DNA from: Halovulum marinum
Lineage (GTDB): Bacteria; Pseudomonadota; Alphaproteobacteria; Rhodobacterales; Rhodobacteraceae
Direction of reading: 5' to 3'
Assembly (NCBI RefSeq): GCF_009697225.1
Contig: NZ_WIND01000002.1
Coordinates: forward strand, 372,001 to 436,000
Length of the DNA stretch: 64,000 bases
A program made the translations under genes and the position numbers. The notes under the pieces were generated by a model. That model did no database searches, was not told the origin of the DNA, and saw only the letters and a program-made list of their open reading frames with translations. This document shows positions 8,623-18,322 of this stretch, piece after piece; position 1 is the first letter of the stretch, and each line of letters opens with the position of its first letter.

Positions 8623-9393
8623 TCAGCCCGGCTTGACGGCGGTGAACCGCAGCCGGACGTAGTCGGCGATCCAGCCCTCGCGCGGGTCCTGCAGGTCCGA
8701 CAGCAGGGCGAGGGCGCGCTCCAGGACCCGTGCGCGGGTCTGCTCCGGCAGGCCTAGCAGGAACGGCCCGGCGAAGGTCTCCAGCCAGCCGGCCATGCCG
8801 GTGGGCAGTGGCGTGGGCCGGGGAAACAGCCGCATTTCCGTCACCTGCAGCCCGGCGCGCTCCAGCCGCTCGCGCTGCAATGTCGGCGAGGGGAAATCCC
8901 ACGGGTTGCGCGCGCGTTCGGGCAGCCGCTCGGCCTGCAGCGCGGCCTTCATCGCGGTGACGATGGCGGCGATGTTGCCGAAGCCGCCCTGTTCCGCCAC
9001 CAGCCGCCCGCCGGGGCGCAGGGCGCGGGCGATGTTCGCATGCACCGTTTCCGGCGCGCGCATCCAGTGCAGCGCCGCGTTCGAGAACACCGCGTCGTAG
9101 GCGGCGGCGCCGAACGGCTGGTGCGCGTCCCGCTCCAGCACGGCGATGCCCCTGGCGCGGGCGGCGGCGGCGAGCGCGGGGTCCGGCTCCAGCCCGGTGA
9201 CGGACGCGCCCGCGGCGGCGATCCGCGCGGTCAGCACGCCGTCGCCGCAGCCCAGGTCGAGGATCGCCTCGCCCGGCTGCGGGGCCAGCGTGTCCAGCAG
9301 GTCGGCGGCAAGCAGCGGCACGAAGCCGGCGTTGGCGGCGTAGCCCTGGGCGCTCCAGACCTGGCCGGCGGCGGGGGTGGCAGGATCAGGCAT
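8623..9393 (-). CDS. Class I SAM-dependent methyltransferase (trans-aconitate methyltransferase-like)
   Basis: 256-aa protein with SAM motif I (LDLGCGDGVLT), post-I Glu (VTGLEPD) and the Tam-like motif FSNAALHWM, then LRPGGRLVAEQGG. Start ATG 9393 is preferred over an in-frame ATG at 9420 that adds only PPEPEPPP. E. coli Tam methylates trans-aconitate; the substrate here is unproven. It converges on the DUF815 gene, with 3 bp between the stops. Confidence 0.8.
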   Translation of the reverse strand: MPDPATPAAGQVWSAQGYAANAGFVPLLAADLLDTLAPQPGEAILDLGCGDGVLTARIAAAGASVTGLEPDPALAAAARARGIAVLERDAHQPFGAAAYDAVFSNAALHWMRAPETVHANIARALRPGGRLVAEQGGFGNIAAIVTAMKAALQAERLPERARNPWDFPSPTLQRERLERAGLQVTEMRLFPRPTPLPTGMAGWLETFAGPFLLGLPEQTRARVLERALALLSDLQDPREGWIADYVRLRFTAVKPG

Positions 9394-9552
9394 CGGCGGG
9401 GGCTCCGGTTCAGGGGGCAATCAGCCGCGGGCGCAGCCTGGACATCATTCCCCGCTCGTCCGCACCGTCGGCGGGCGGAGACGGTCTTGCCGGCGTTCGC
9501 GGCCCGCGCGGCGTCCCGGCAGGTGACGCACGCAGCGGCGGCCGCGACCGGA

Positions 9553-10857
9553 TCAGAGCCCGAGGAACGGGCCGGGATCGACGCTGTCGGTGCCGCGGCG
9601 GACCTCGAAGTGCAGGTTCGGCTGGTCGCCGGCGGCGACCGAGCCGATCTGCTGGCCGCGGCTGACCTTGTCGCCCTTGCTCAGGCTGACGTCGGTGACG
9701 CGGCCGTAGACGGTCATCATGTTGCCCTCGTGACGGATCAGCACGATGGTGCCCAGACCGCCCAGGGATTCCGAGATCAGCGCCACCTCGCCGTCGCTGG
9801 CGGCGCGCACCGGCGCGCCGGCGGCAGCCGAGAAGTCGATGCCCTCGTTGCGCTTGGTGCCGCCGTCGGGGTTGTAGCCGCGCAGCACGCCGCCGGCGGC
9901 GACCGGCATCGCCAGCATCGCGTCGGCGCTGCGCTGCGCCGCAAGGTTGGGCGAGGGCGGCGGCGGCGCGTCGTCGATGTCTTGGTCCGCCGGCAGCGGG
10001 TTGGCCGCGCTGGGCGGCGGCAGGATCGGCGTCGAGGTGCCCGGCGGATTCGCGGCCGCGACGCGCTCGGGCTGTGGTGCGGCGGCTTGCTGGGCCGGTT
10101 GCTGGGCCGGTTGCGGGGCCGGCTGCGCGGCCTGCGCCGCCGGGGCGGGTGCCGGCTGCGATGCCGCCGCGCGCAGGCGCGTGTCGGCGACCGGGATCAG
10201 CAGTTCCTGGTTGACGCGCACGGTCATGTCGGAGCCGAGCCCGTTCCATGCCGCCAGCGCCCCGATCGAAACGCCATAGGTGCGGGCGATGGAATAGGCG
10301 GTCTCGCCGGCCTGGACCCGGTGCCGGGTCGGATCGATGACGGTCGTGCTCTGGCCGTTGTTGAAAGGGTTCTCGCCCTGCACGCCGGGCGTCGCCGCCG
10401 GGGCGGCGCTGCCCAGCGGCGCGCTCTCGATCGCCGAGGCGGCGATGTCGGCGCTCCACACGCCGCCGGTGACCGGGCCGGCGGTGACGCTTTCGACCGT
10501 CGCCGGGGTGCCGCCGACGTCGCGCGGCAGCGCGATCACCTCGCCCGCGCGGGGGCGGTAGGTGACCGGCAGGCCGTTGTGGCGCGCCAGTTCCTGCGCG
10601 TCGAGGCCGACGCGCTGCGCCATCCGCGCCACGTCGTCGCCGTCCTGGGCGACCATGACCTGATAATTGGCATAGGTGATCACGCCGCGGCTGTCGGGCT
10701 GCGGCCGGGGCAGGGTCCGGGTCACGTCCTCGGCGGGTCTGGCGCCGCCGAACATGTCGCCGATCGTGCCGCGGCTCTCGCCGCAGGCGCTCAGGGAAAC
10801 GCCCAGCGCCAGGGCCAGGGCCAGCTGCGCGCCACGCTTGGGAAAGCTCGTCATCAT
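9553..10857 (-). CDS. nlpD: NlpD-like lipoprotein: two LysM repeats and a degenerate M23 (LytM) domain
   Basis: 434-aa putative outer-membrane lipoprotein with lipobox LSAC near residue 25. Two LysM modules (about 60-113 and 178-223) bind peptidoglycan, Pro/Ala/Gln-rich linkers follow, and a LytM fold occupies about 330-430. The zinc sites are altered: the usual HxxxD reads NEGID and the second site reads NLHFEV instead of HLHFEV. As with NlpD/EnvC/DipM, this predicts an activator of cell-division amidases, not a hydrolase. It follows surE-pcm in the order also seen in E. coli. Confidence 0.85.
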   Translation of the reverse strand: MMTSFPKRGAQLALALALGVSLSACGESRGTIGDMFGGARPAEDVTRTLPRPQPDSRGVITYANYQVMVAQDGDDVARMAQRVGLDAQELARHNGLPVTYRPRAGEVIALPRDVGGTPATVESVTAGPVTGGVWSADIAASAIESAPLGSAAPAATPGVQGENPFNNGQSTTVIDPTRHRVQAGETAYSIARTYGVSIGALAAWNGLGSDMTVRVNQELLIPVADTRLRAAASQPAPAPAAQAAQPAPQPAQQPAQQAAAPQPERVAAANPPGTSTPILPPPSAANPLPADQDIDDAPPPPSPNLAAQRSADAMLAMPVAAGGVLRGYNPDGGTKRNEGIDFSAAAGAPVRAASDGEVALISESLGGLGTIVLIRHEGNMMTVYGRVTDVSLSKGDKVSRGQQIGSVAAGDQPNLHFEVRRGTDSVDPGPFLGL

Positions 10858-10944
10858 CAGTAACCGCCTGTACCGTGCGCTTGCCGCGCCTATTCTTGCT
10901 CGTCGGGGGCGCGGCAGCCGTTGCCGCTGCCTGCGCCGCGGCGC

Positions 10945-11586
10945 CTAGTCCGTGGCCATCCCTTCGACCAGCGGCACGAAGCGCACGTCGCCCAGGCTCT
11001 GATACTCGAGCCCGTCCTCGGTTTTTACCACCTTGAGGAGCGTTTGCACAGTATCCGATTGGCCGACCGGCAGCACCATGATGCCGCCGACGCGCAGCTG
11101 CCTTGCCAGCGGCCCGGGAACGTCCTCGGCGGCGGCGGTCAGCAGGATCCGGTCGAACGGCGCCTGCTCGGGCAGGCCCAGCGCGCCGTCGCCCGAGATC
11201 ACCACGACGTTGGTCAGGTCCAGCCGGCGCAGCAGCGCCTCGGCGTTGCGGGCCAGGGTGCGGTGCCGCTCGGTGGTGTAGACCCGGCGCGCCAGGTGCG
11301 ACAGGATCGCCGCCTGGTAGCCCGAGCCGGTGCCGACCTCGAGCACCTTGCAGCGCCGCGTGACCTGCAGCGCCTGGGTCATCAGCCCGACCACCGAGGG
11401 CTGCGAGATCGTCTGCCCGCTGCCGATCGGCAGCGGCACGTCCTCGTAGGCGCGGGACTTGAAGATGCCGTCGACGAAGTCGGCGCGCGGCGTGCTTTCC
11501 ATCGCCGACAGCACCGCGTTGTCGGTGACGCCCCGGGCGCGCAGGCCGAGGATGAACTGCATCCGGGTCTCGACGTCAGAGACCAT
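10945..11586 (-). CDS. pcm: Protein-L-isoaspartate O-methyltransferase
   Basis: 213-aa repair enzyme that methylates isoaspartyl residues in aged proteins. Conserved segments are [19 protein letters not shown] motif [16 protein letters not shown] and the C-terminal LPVGQSD. The start ATG 11586 lies inside the end of surE (11 bp overlap), so the pair is translationally coupled. 87 bp separate it from the NlpD-like gene. Confidence 0.95.
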   Translation of the reverse strand: MVSDVETRMQFILGLRARGVTDNAVLSAMESTPRADFVDGIFKSRAYEDVPLPIGSGQTISQPSVVGLMTQALQVTRRCKVLEVGTGSGYQAAILSHLARRVYTTERHRTLARNAEALLRRLDLTNVVVISGDGALGLPEQAPFDRILLTAAAEDVPGPLARQLRVGGIMVLPVGQSDTVQTLLKVVKTEDGLEYQSLGDVRFVPLVEGMATD

Positions 11587-12370
11587 GCAGCGCCTCGGCC
11601 AGTGGCTTGACCAGCGCGCGCGCGGTCAGATCGGCCCGCAGCGGGGTGACGGTGGCGTAGCCCTGCACCGTCAGCTTCGAATCCGAGCCCTCCTCGGTCT
11701 GCTCGTTGGCGCGCACGCCGTGCTTCAGCCAGTAGTACTGCCGGCGGTTCGGCGCGATCACCGGATCGACGGTGAAGCTGGGCATCGGCCGGTGGCCCTG
11801 GAAGCAGGCTTTCACGCCCCTGACCTTGTCCGCCGGGCAGGCGGGGAAGTTGACGTTGTAGAACACGCCGTAGCGCTCGTCGTGCCAGGTGGCGCGCTGC
11901 AGCAGCGCGCGGCAGATCCGCGGCGCGTGCGCGATCGCGGCGTCGAACGGCACGTCCAGTTCGGTGTTGCCGGGACCGTAGTACTGCGACAGCGCGATCG
12001 CCCGCAGCCCGTGCAGCGCACCTTCCATCGCGCCGGCGACGGTGCCGGAATAGACCACGTCCTCGGCCACGTTGTGGCCGCGGTTGACGCCCGAGATCAC
12101 CAGGTCGGGCGCGGCGTCGCGCATCAGATCGCCCAGCGCCACCATCACGCAGTCGGCGGGCGAGCCCTCGACCGCGTAGCGCCGCGGCCCGTGCTTTTCC
12201 AGCCGCATCGGCCGCACATAGGACACCGCGTGGCTGACCGCCGACTGTTCCAGCACCGGGGCGACGACCCAGACCTCGCCCGAGGGGCCGGCCAGGTCTT
12301 CGGCGATCACCTCGGCCGCGGCCAGACCGGGGGCGGTGATGCCGTCGTCGTTGGTGATCAGGATGCGCAT
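11576..12370 (-). CDS. surE: 5'/3'-nucleotidase SurE
   Basis: 264-aa metal-dependent survival-protein phosphatase. It opens with the signature [15 protein letters not shown] that carries the two metal-binding Asp (8, 9), followed by a conserved SG-NRG segment ([20 protein letters not shown]) and a GSPADCV motif. It dephosphorylates nucleoside monophosphates and short polyphosphates in related species. First of surE-pcm-nlpD, 130 bp after the dioxygenase gene. Confidence 0.95.
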   Translation of the reverse strand: MRILITNDDGITAPGLAAAEVIAEDLAGPSGEVWVVAPVLEQSAVSHAVSYVRPMRLEKHGPRRYAVEGSPADCVMVALGDLMRDAAPDLVISGVNRGHNVAEDVVYSGTVAGAMEGALHGLRAIALSQYYGPGNTELDVPFDAAIAHAPRICRALLQRATWHDERYGVFYNVNFPACPADKVRGVKACFQGHRPMPSFTVDPVIAPNRRQYYWLKHGVRANEQTEEGSDSKLTVQGYATVTPLRADLTARALVKPLAEALHGL

Positions 12371-12500
12371 GGCGGGAAGCCCCGGATGGTTGAGTCCCCG
12401 CCGTTCTAGGCCGCGCGGGCGGGGTGGTCCATAGCCCCGGCCGGGGTTTTCGCCGCGCGCGGCGCCGGGTGTTGCGGATCGGTCGCCGGCCGCGGCCCGG

Positions 12501-13547
12501 TCAGTCGGCGATGTCGGGGCTGTCCATCCGCCGCCGCGAGACCGGCCGCCAGGCGTGGCCGGTCAGCCCGCGGTCCGCGGCCCGGTCGCGCGCCGCGTCC
12601 AGCAGCCGCGCGGCGCGCCCGCGCAGTCCCGGCAGCAGCAGCGGGTCGAGCCCGGTCCAGGGAACGAACGGCGCGCGGCGCAGGGTGGCATAGATCTCGA
12701 CCCGCACCGTCGCCCTGGGGCTGGGCGTGCGGCCGTGGAAGGCGTGGGTGTCGGCGACGATCAGCGTGTTGCCGGGCACCGCCATCGGCACCGGGTCGGG
12801 CAGACCCATCTGCCGCAGATCCTCGGGACCGACGCGGAACGAGCCGCGCGCGGTGTAGGTGTTGGCCGCGTCGCTGGCCGCGATCGACTGCCGCCGCTCC
12901 CATTCCAGCCGCCGCGGCGTCGCCTTGTGCGAGCCGGGCACGAAGCGGAACGGGCCCTCGTCCTCGGCGATGTCGTGCAGGAACAGCCAGGCCTTGGCGA
13001 TCGGGTGGAACGTGTCCATGTGCAGGCTGGTCTGCGGATCGGTCTCGCCCCGCTCGGGGTTGGCGATGATGATCTGCAGGTAGCAGAACGGCTGCGCGTA
13101 GTGCGCGGCGACGTAGCGCACGATGTCCTTCAGCCGGGTCTTCTGTGCCGCCGCGACGCAGGCCGGCAGGGCGGCGGCGTCGTCCGGGTCCAGCGTCACC
13201 CGGCGGGTGACGGCCAGGCCCTGGCGCATTTCGCGCGGGGCGGCCTCGTGCGCGAACGCCTCGGCGCGGACCCGCTGGTAAAGCTCGGCGGGCAGGAAGT
13301 CGTGCACCACGACGAAGCCGTCGCGGGCGAACTGCGCGCGTTCGTCCGCGGTGACGTCGACGAACGGCCGGATCAGGCGGCGCCGGAACGCCGCCATCCG
13401 GTCGGCCCAGCGCACGCGGGCGACGTGCAGCCCGTGCCGGTTCGCCCAGTGCGAGCCGATCACCGGGTTCTTCACGAACGACTTCGCCCCGGTGAAGACC
13501 TGCGCCAGGTGCACCGGGAACAGGGCGACGCGGCGCAGGGCGGTCAT
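12501..13547 (-). CDS. Phytanoyl-CoA dioxygenase (PhyH) family protein
   Basis: 348-aa Fe(II)/2-oxoglutarate-dependent oxygenase fold. The iron facial triad is visible as LHMDTFH (HxD, near 175) and [10 protein letters not shown] (distal His), with a downstream Arg (VRVEIY) to hold 2-oxoglutarate. N-terminal residues 1-60 are an Arg-rich extension. The substrate is unknown. It overlaps serS by 4 bp, so it is co-transcribed between two housekeeping genes, an unusual place for a PhyH gene. Confidence 0.82.
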   Translation of the reverse strand: MTALRRVALFPVHLAQVFTGAKSFVKNPVIGSHWANRHGLHVARVRWADRMAAFRRRLIRPFVDVTADERAQFARDGFVVVHDFLPAELYQRVRAEAFAHEAAPREMRQGLAVTRRVTLDPDDAAALPACVAAAQKTRLKDIVRYVAAHYAQPFCYLQIIIANPERGETDPQTSLHMDTFHPIAKAWLFLHDIAEDEGPFRFVPGSHKATPRRLEWERRQSIAASDAANTYTARGSFRVGPEDLRQMGLPDPVPMAVPGNTLIVADTHAFHGRTPSPRATVRVEIYATLRRAPFVPWTGLDPLLLPGLRGRAARLLDAARDRAADRGLTGHAWRPVSRRRMDSPDIAD

Positions 13548-14836
13548 TTCAGCGCGCCCTCGGCGGTGATGACGCCGGCGCCGCGCATGTAGGGGCGCAG
13601 AACCTCGGGGATCTCGATCGCGCCGTCGGCCTGCTGGCAGTTCTCGACCACCGCGATCAGGCAGCGGCCCACCGCCAGCCCCGAGCCGTTCAGCGTGTGC
13701 ACGAACTCGGGCCTGGCGTCCGGCTCGGGGCGGAAGCGGGCGTTCATCCGCCGGGCCTGGAATTCGCCGGTGGTCGAGCAGGAGCTGATCTCGCGGTAGG
13801 TGTCCTGGCCGGGCAGCCAGACCTCGATGTCATGGGTGCGCTGCGCGCCGAAGCCCATGTCGCCGGTACACAGCACGACGGTGCGGTAGGGCAGGTTCAG
13901 CGCCTCGAGGATCGCTTCGGCGCAGCCGGTCATGCGGTCGAGTTCCGCGCGACTGTCCTGCGGCCTGACGATCGAGACCATCTCGACCTTCTCGAACTGG
14001 TGCTGGCGCAGCATGCCGGTGGTGTCCTTGCCGGCGCTGCCGGCCTCGGAGCGGAAACACTGGGTGTGCGCGGTCAGGCGGATCGGCAGCCGGTCGGCGC
14101 TCAGGATCTCGCCCGCGACGGAGTAGGTCAGCGTCACCTCGGAGGTCGGGATCAGCCACCAGCCGTTGGTGGTCTGGTAGCTGTCGTCGCCGAACTTGGG
14201 CAGCTTGTCGGTGCCCAGCATCGCCTCGTCGCGGACCAGGACCGGGGTCCAGGTTTCCTCCAGCCCGTTCCTGGTCACATGGGTGTCGACCATGAACTGC
14301 GCCAGCGCCCGGTGCAGGGTGACCATCGCGCCGCGCATGACGACGAACCGGCTGCCGGACAGCTTGGCGGCGGTGGCGAAGTCCAGGCCGGGGGCGGCGC
14401 CGGCGATCTCGAAATGCTCTTTCGGCGGGAAGTCGAAGCTGCGCGGGGTGCCCCAGCGCCTGATCTCGACGTTGTCGTCCTCGCTGGTGCCGTCGGGCAC
14501 CTCGTCCAGCGGCAGGTTGGGCAGGCGCAACAGCAGATCGTCCAGTTCCGCCTGCGCGGTGCGGGCGTCCTCTTCCAGCCGGGCCTGCTCGTCCTTCTTG
14601 TCGGCGACCATCCGGCGCAGGCGCTGGAACTCGTCCTCGTCGCCGCAGGCCTTGGCGGCGCCGATCTCCTTGCTGGCGCGGTTGCGCGCGGCCTGCGCCT
14701 CCTCGGCGGCGTGGATCGCGGCGCGGCGGCGGGCGTCGATGGCCAGGATCCGGTCCGACACCGGGGCCTCGCCCCGGCGGGAGAGGCGGGCGTCGAACCC
14801 CTGCGGGTCGTCGCGGATCAGGCGAATGTCGTGCAT
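13544..14836 (-). CDS. serS: Seryl-tRNA synthetase
   Basis: 430-aa class II synthetase. The N-terminal coiled-coil tRNA arm covers about 30-105. Motif 2 is [21 protein letters not shown] and motif 3 is [18 protein letters not shown]; the serine site includes TSEVTLT. I take ATG 14836 ([11 protein letters not shown]), the normal SerRS N-terminus, instead of an upstream in-frame start at 14911. First gene of the minus-strand run to the NlpD-like gene. Confidence 0.97.
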   Translation of the reverse strand: MHDIRLIRDDPQGFDARLSRRGEAPVSDRILAIDARRRAAIHAAEEAQAARNRASKEIGAAKACGDEDEFQRLRRMVADKKDEQARLEEDARTAQAELDDLLLRLPNLPLDEVPDGTSEDDNVEIRRWGTPRSFDFPPKEHFEIAGAAPGLDFATAAKLSGSRFVVMRGAMVTLHRALAQFMVDTHVTRNGLEETWTPVLVRDEAMLGTDKLPKFGDDSYQTTNGWWLIPTSEVTLTYSVAGEILSADRLPIRLTAHTQCFRSEAGSAGKDTTGMLRQHQFEKVEMVSIVRPQDSRAELDRMTGCAEAILEALNLPYRTVVLCTGDMGFGAQRTHDIEVWLPGQDTYREISSCSTTGEFQARRMNARFRPEPDARPEFVHTLNGSGLAVGRCLIAVVENCQQADGAIEIPEVLRPYMRGAGVITAEGALK

Positions 14837-15241
14837 CGGTCCGGCCTTGGGTGATGAATCGTCGGCGCGATCTATGGCACAAAGGCCGCGGTTAAAAAAG
14901 CCGCCCCCCACATCGCCCGGCCCGTTGCCGGGACATCGCCGAGCCGGCGATGCGGGAGCTCCGCTGTCGCGACAGGCTAGCGCGGGGCACGCCGATGGAG
15001 AGGATGCTGCGGCGCGCGCGCCGCCGGCGGCGCAGGTTCCGGGCGGAACGGACGACGCGCGGCTGGCGCGAAACGGCCTCGTGCCTTGCGGGTTGCCGCG
15101 TCGGTCGGGGCTGCGTCGGCGGCTGCGCCGGCCGGGGCTGCGCCGGCTCCGGGCAGGGCGTCGGAACCCGTCTGCAGGCGGCCGGAAATTCGCCGCCGCC
15201 CTCTTTCATCCCGGCATCGCACCGCTTAGGTCCGGGTTGCC
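14837..15241. other. Gene-poor, very GC-rich intergenic stretch
   Basis: No convincing gene lies between serS and the yajC promoter. Several frames stay open by composition alone, but their products are Arg/Gly/Ala/Pro-rich without family character. The core around 15090-15160 repeats a GGCTGCGxCGG unit several times and could form secondary structure. A T-run on the minus strand at 14894-14899 lies in the serS upstream region. Confidence 0.5.
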
Positions 15242-15270
15242 TTGCCAAGGCGGGGGCGGCCCAGTAGGGT
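15242..15270 (+). promoter_or_regulatory. Candidate sigma-70 promoter for yajC-secD-secF
   Basis: TTGCCA (15242-15247) and TAGGGT (15265-15270) are 17 bp apart and lie 58 bp upstream of the yajC start. Placement and spacing are good; the -10 box is a weak match. Confidence 0.45.
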
Positions 15271-15327
15271 CCGCGCGATTTCCGGGGCCGGAGCGATCTG
15301 CGGCCCGCGTGCACGAAGGAACTGACC

Positions 15328-15663
15328 ATGTTTGCAACTCCTGCCTATGCCCAGGCTGCCGGTGGCGGCGCCATCGGCGGCCTTGCCGGCTTCGTCCCGA
15401 TCATCCTGATCTTCGCGATCATGTACTTCCTGATGATCCGGCCGCAGCAGAAGAAGATGAAGCAGCACCAGCAGATGGTCGCGGCGCTGCGCCGCGGCGA
15501 CCAGGTGGTGACCCAGGGCGGGCTGATCGGCAAGGTGACCAAGGTCAAGGACGACAACGAGATCGAGGTCGAGCTGGCGGCCGATGTGCGCGTGCGCGTG
15601 GTCAAGAACACCGTCGCCCAGGTCATCAGCAAGACCGAGCCCGCCGAAGCGGCGAACAACTGA
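15328..15663 (+). CDS. yajC: Preprotein translocase accessory subunit YajC
   Basis: 111-aa single-helix membrane protein (helix about 22-40, ending MIRPQQKKMKQHQQM, the family signature) with a small cytoplasmic domain (GDQVVTQGGLIGKV). It associates with SecDF and YidC. It is the first gene of yajC-secD-secF, with 13 bp to secD. Confidence 0.96.
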   Translation: MFATPAYAQAAGGGAIGGLAGFVPIILIFAIMYFLMIRPQQKKMKQHQQMVAALRRGDQVVTQGGLIGKVTKVKDDNEIEVELAADVRVRVVKNTVAQVISKTEPAEAANN

Positions 15664-15676
15664 GGTTCGTGCGCCC

Positions 15677-17341
15677 ATGCTCCAGTACCCGACGTGGAAG
15701 AAGGTTCTCGTCCTTCTGATCTGCCTGGCCGGCATCGTCTTCACCCTGCCCAACGGTTTCTACGGCCGGGTGGAGCAGGCCAACGACGCCCGCGCCGCGC
15801 TGGAGGCGGGCGCCGCGCCGACCTCGGAGATGACCGCCGCGCTCGAGGGGTGGCCCGGTTTCCTGCCGGCGACGCTGGTCAACCTGGGCCTGGACCTGCG
15901 CGGCGGCGCGCACGTTCTGGTCGAGGTGCAGGTCGAGGACGTCTATGCCGAGCGGCTGGAGGCGCTGTGGCCGGAGGTGCGCGACGCCCTGCGCGACCTG
16001 CGCGGCCAGGTCGGCACGATCCGCCGGGTCGAGACCACGCCGGGCGAGCTGCGGGTGCGCATCGGCGAACAGGCGGCGATGAACGCGGCGGTCGACGCGG
16101 TGTACGGGCTGACGCAGCCGGTGGCGACGCTGACCGGCGCCGGGGCGCGGGACTACGAGGTGCGGGCGGACGGCGACGAGCTGGTCGTCACCCTGTCCGA
16201 GGCCGAGAAGACCGCCACCGACAACCGCACCATGGAGCAGAGCCTGGAGATCATCCGCCGCCGGGTCGACGAGACCGGCACCCGCGAGCCGACGATCCAG
16301 CGCCAGGGCGAGGACCGGATCCTGGTGCAGGTGCCCGGGCTGGGCTCGGCCGAGGAGCTGCTGGCGATCATCGGCCAGACCGCCAAGCTGACCTTCCACG
16401 CGGTCGAGCAGGTCACCGGCGAGGCCGACGCGCAGACCACCGGGGGCAACCTGCTGTTCCCGGCGATGGACCAGGAGGGCGTCTATTACATCCTCGAGCG
16501 CCGGCCGGTGGTCTCGGGCGAGCAGCTGGTCGACGCGCAGCCCGGCTTCGACCAGAACGGCCGGCCGGCGGTCACTTTCCGGTTCAACCCGGCGGGCGGG
16601 CGCGCCTTCGGCAATTTCACCGCCGAGAACATCGGCCAGCCGTTCGCCATCGTGCTGGACGAGCAGGTGATCTCGGCGCCGGTGATCCAGAGCCACATTC
16701 CCGGCGGCAGCGGCATCATCACCGGCAACTTCAGCCTGGAGGAATCCACCCGGCTGGCGATCCTGCTGCGCGCCGGCGCGCTGCCGGCCGAGATCCAGGT
16801 GCTGGAACAGCGCACCATCGGCCCCGAGCTGGGGCAGGACAGCATCGACGCCGGCCGCATCGCCAGCCTGGTCGCGTTCGTCGCGGTGATGGTCTACATG
16901 GCGCTCAGCTACGGCCTGTTCGGGCTGTTCGCCAATCTTGCGCTGATCCTGAACGTGGCGCTGATCTTCGCGCTGCTGGCGATCATCGGCGCGACGCTGA
17001 CGCTTCCGGGCATCGCCGGCATCGTGCTGACCATCGGCATGGCGGTCGACGCCAACGTGCTGATCTTCGAGCGGATCCGCGAGGAGCTGAAGAATTCCCG
17101 CGGACCGGCGCGGGCGATCCAGCTTGGCTACGAGAAGGCGTTCTCGGCGATCGTGGACGCCAACATCACAACCTTCATCGCGGCGGTGATCCTGTTCGCC
17201 ATCGGCTCCGGCCCGGTGCGCGGCTTCTCGATCACCCTGGGGCTGGGCATCATGACCAGCCTGTTCACCGCGCTGATGGTCACCCGCCTGTTCGTGTCGA
17301 TGTGGTTCGACGCGCGCCGGCCCAAGACGATCGAGGTCTGA
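15677..17341 (+). CDS. secD: Protein translocase subunit SecD
   Basis: 554-aa membrane protein. N-terminal helix (about 9-27), LGLDLRGGAHVLVEV near 75, large periplasmic domain with QNGRPAVTFRFNPAGG, then five C-terminal helices from about 390, including GMAVDANVLIFERIREE. SecDF uses the proton gradient to pull secreted proteins across. ATG 15677 (MLQYPTWKK) is the family start; upstream in-frame codons overlap yajC. 3 bp separate it from secF. Confidence 0.97.
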   Translation: MLQYPTWKKVLVLLICLAGIVFTLPNGFYGRVEQANDARAALEAGAAPTSEMTAALEGWPGFLPATLVNLGLDLRGGAHVLVEVQVEDVYAERLEALWPEVRDALRDLRGQVGTIRRVETTPGELRVRIGEQAAMNAAVDAVYGLTQPVATLTGAGARDYEVRADGDELVVTLSEAEKTATDNRTMEQSLEIIRRRVDETGTREPTIQRQGEDRILVQVPGLGSAEELLAIIGQTAKLTFHAVEQVTGEADAQTTGGNLLFPAMDQEGVYYILERRPVVSGEQLVDAQPGFDQNGRPAVTFRFNPAGGRAFGNFTAENIGQPFAIVLDEQVISAPVIQSHIPGGSGIITGNFSLEESTRLAILLRAGALPAEIQVLEQRTIGPELGQDSIDAGRIASLVAFVAVMVYMALSYGLFGLFANLALILNVALIFALLAIIGATLTLPGIAGIVLTIGMAVDANVLIFERIREELKNSRGPARAIQLGYEKAFSAIVDANITTFIAAVILFAIGSGPVRGFSITLGLGIMTSLFTALMVTRLFVSMWFDARRPKTIEV

Positions 17342-17344
17342 GCC

Positions 17345-18322
17345 ATGCGTCTGAAACTCGTTCCCGAACAGACGAACTTCGACTTCTTCCGGCACTCGCG
17401 GCTGACGCTGGGCCTGTCGGGGCTGCTGATCGTGGTCTCGCTGGTGCTGTTCGCGGTGCAGGGGCTGAACTTCGGCATCGACTTCCGCGGCGGCACGATG
17501 ATCACCGCCGCGACCGAGACCGAACCGGACGTCGGCGACTACCGCCGGACGCTGGGCGCGCTGGATCTGGGCGATTTCACCGTCAGCAGGATCTACGACC
17601 CGGCGGCCGAGATCACCGGCTCGGTGCCGAACCAGGTGGCGATCCGGATCGAGCAGACCGACGACGACCCGGCGATCCAGGCCGACGTGATCGTGCAGGT
17701 CAAGGCGGCGCTGTCCGAGACCTTCCCCGGCATCCGCTTCCTGCAGACCGACAGCGTCGGCGCCAAGGTCTCGGGCGAGCTGGTGCAGAAGGGCGTGCTG
17801 GCGATCGTGCTGGCGGTGGCGGCGGTGCTGTTCTACATCTGGCTGCGGTTCGAGTGGCAGTTCTCGGTCGGTGCGGTCGCGGCGCTGGTGCACGACGTGA
17901 TCCTGACCATCGGCGTCTTCAGCCTGGTGCAGCTGGAGTTCAACCTGGCGATCATCGCCGCGATCCTGACCATCGTCGGCTATTCGCTGAACGACACCGT
18001 GGTGGTGTTCGACCGGGTGCGCGAGAACCTGCGGCGCTACAAGCAGACGCCGCTGAGGGACGTGCTGAACATGTCCATCAACGAGACGCTGTCGCGCACG
18101 ATGATGACCTCGGTCACCACGCTGCTGGCGCTTGGGGCGTTGTATGTGCTGGGCGGCGAGGTGATCCGCGGCTTCACCTTCGCGATGATCTGGGGCGTGA
18201 TCGTCGGCACCTATTCGTCGGTCTTCGTCGCCTCGGCGATCCTGCTGCGGCTGGACGTCAAGCGCGACTGGGACAAGGAAGAGCCCAAGTCCGGGACGAG
18301 CTTCGCCGACGTGGATGCCTGA
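17345..18322 (+). CDS. secF: Protein translocase subunit SecF
   Basis: 325-aa partner of SecD. N-terminal helix, FGIDFRGGTMI motif near 45, periplasmic domain, and five helices containing GYSLNDTVVVFDRVRENLR and SINETLSRTMMTS. Length and motifs are complete. Its 3' end overlaps the TauE-like gene by 8 bp. Confidence 0.97.
   Translation: MRLKLVPEQTNFDFFRHSRLTLGLSGLLIVVSLVLFAVQGLNFGIDFRGGTMITAATETEPDVGDYRRTLGALDLGDFTVSRIYDPAAEITGSVPNQVAIRIEQTDDDPAIQADVIVQVKAALSETFPGIRFLQTDSVGAKVSGELVQKGVLAIVLAVAAVLFYIWLRFEWQFSVGAVAALVHDVILTIGVFSLVQLEFNLAIIAAILTIVGYSLNDTVVVFDRVRENLRRYKQTPLRDVLNMSINETLSRTMMTSVTTLLALGALYVLGGEVIRGFTFAMIWGVIVGTYSSVFVASAILLRLDVKRDWDKEEPKSGTSFADVDA

Noticed and set aside
14892-15329. 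Minus-strand 145-codon open frame between serS and yajC
   Set aside because: The product is a low-complexity Arg/Pro/Ala string, and frames on both strands are equally open, as expected from GC content.
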